Source: JBMOKT01 sp049323895 (lineage in GTDB: Bacteria > Bacillota > Peptococcia > Peptococcales > BICA1-8). From it: a DNA stretch of 64,000 nt. The notes below the pieces were generated by a model, which had not been told where the DNA came from, made no database searches, and worked only from the letters and a program-made list of their open reading frames with translations. The DNA is taken from NCBI GenBank assembly GCA_049323895.1, contig JBMOKT010000008.1:281102-345101 (forward strand), given 5' to 3'. Below, one piece after another: positions 63,885-64,000 of the stretch; within the stretch, counting starts at the first letter, position 1; each line of letters opens with the position of its first letter. Position numbers and translations under genes: made by a program.

Positions 63885-64000
63885 GGGAATGAAATTTTCA
63901 TTCCCCCCTCATCAAACCGTGCATGCGGTTTTCCCGCACACGGCTTTCCGATATTCTTCTTCCTTCAGCATTCATTAAGCCGCAAGTCGCTGTAATCCAT
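63876..64000 (-). mobile_element. 3' end of a group II intron (domains V and VI), partial
   Basis: On the minus strand AAGCCGTGTGCGG, GAAA and ACCGCATGCACGGTTT (63947-63914) form domain V. GGGGAATGAAA/TTTCATTCCCC (63906-63884) forms domain VI, and the intron ends at a TAC near 63881 or 63876. The rest of the intron, with any maturase gene, lies past the right edge. It is antisense to the gene it interrupts and so cannot be spliced from that mRNA. Confidence 0.8.

Overview
The window looks like the chromosome of a low-GC, anaerobic, probably spore-forming Bacillota (Clostridia, Peptococcaceae-like). The evidence is AddAB rather than RecBCD, a T-box leader, Gram-positive LexA boxes (GAAC-N4-GTTC), Spo0A-type boxes (TGTCGAA), strong AGGAGG ribosome sites with many TTG/GTG starts, and oxygen-sensitive enzymes: a [NiFe] hydrogenase, a tungsten aldehyde:ferredoxin oxidoreductase, a flavodiiron protein and many radical SAM enzymes. 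The species cannot be named from the sequence alone.

Layout. 1-2.2 kb: exported [NiFe] hydrogenase (large subunit cut by the window edge), with two Spo0A-type boxes upstream. 2.7-4.5 kb: ferredoxin, flavodiiron and cupin operon for O2/NO defence. 4.6-5.3 kb: a complete T-box with its promoter, whose downstream gene is only a short symporter-like remnant. 5.3-7.0 kb: small unknown genes. 7.1-12.0 kb: chemotaxis module (cheW, cheA, cheX) preceded by a c-di-GMP-I riboswitch, plus a chemoreceptor. 12.3-24.7 kb: double-strand-break repair block sbcC-sbcD, addA, addB. 25-27.3 kb: EcsC-like protein behind a LexA box, RNase HI, and a membrane-protein gene broken by a ~72-bp inversion. 27.5-33.7 kb: Ca2+-type P-ATPase, HtpX, MerR regulator, CNNM/CorC transporter. 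33.7-36.6 kb: nitroreductase, REP-associated transposase with 19-bp inverted repeats, methyltransferase. 36.7-41.2 kb: TetR, rifampicin-phosphotransferase-like enzyme and MFS exporter, a likely drug-response operon. 41.6-48.9 kb: alcohol dehydrogenase, CitB-like regulator, tungsten AOR with a MoaD/ThiS partner, TctC binding protein, CitA-like kinase, half-size TSUP protein. 50-58.6 kb: seven leftward genes comprising four B12-type radical SAM enzymes, a methyltransferase and two acyltransferases; this is the best candidate for an undescribed biosynthetic system. 58.8-64 kb: small proteins, a DUF362 ferredoxin, an intact paralogue of the inverted membrane gene, a LUD protein, and a LexA-boxed radical SAM DNA-repair pair whose second gene is interrupted by the 3' end of an antisense group II intron.

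The intergenic gaps share a mosaic of short repeats in both orientations. They separate otherwise compact operons, for example addA/addB and the radical SAM genes. Two themes link distant genes: SOS-type boxes (25.0 and 61.9 kb) and Spo0A-type boxes (2.5, 10.3 and 12.1 kb).
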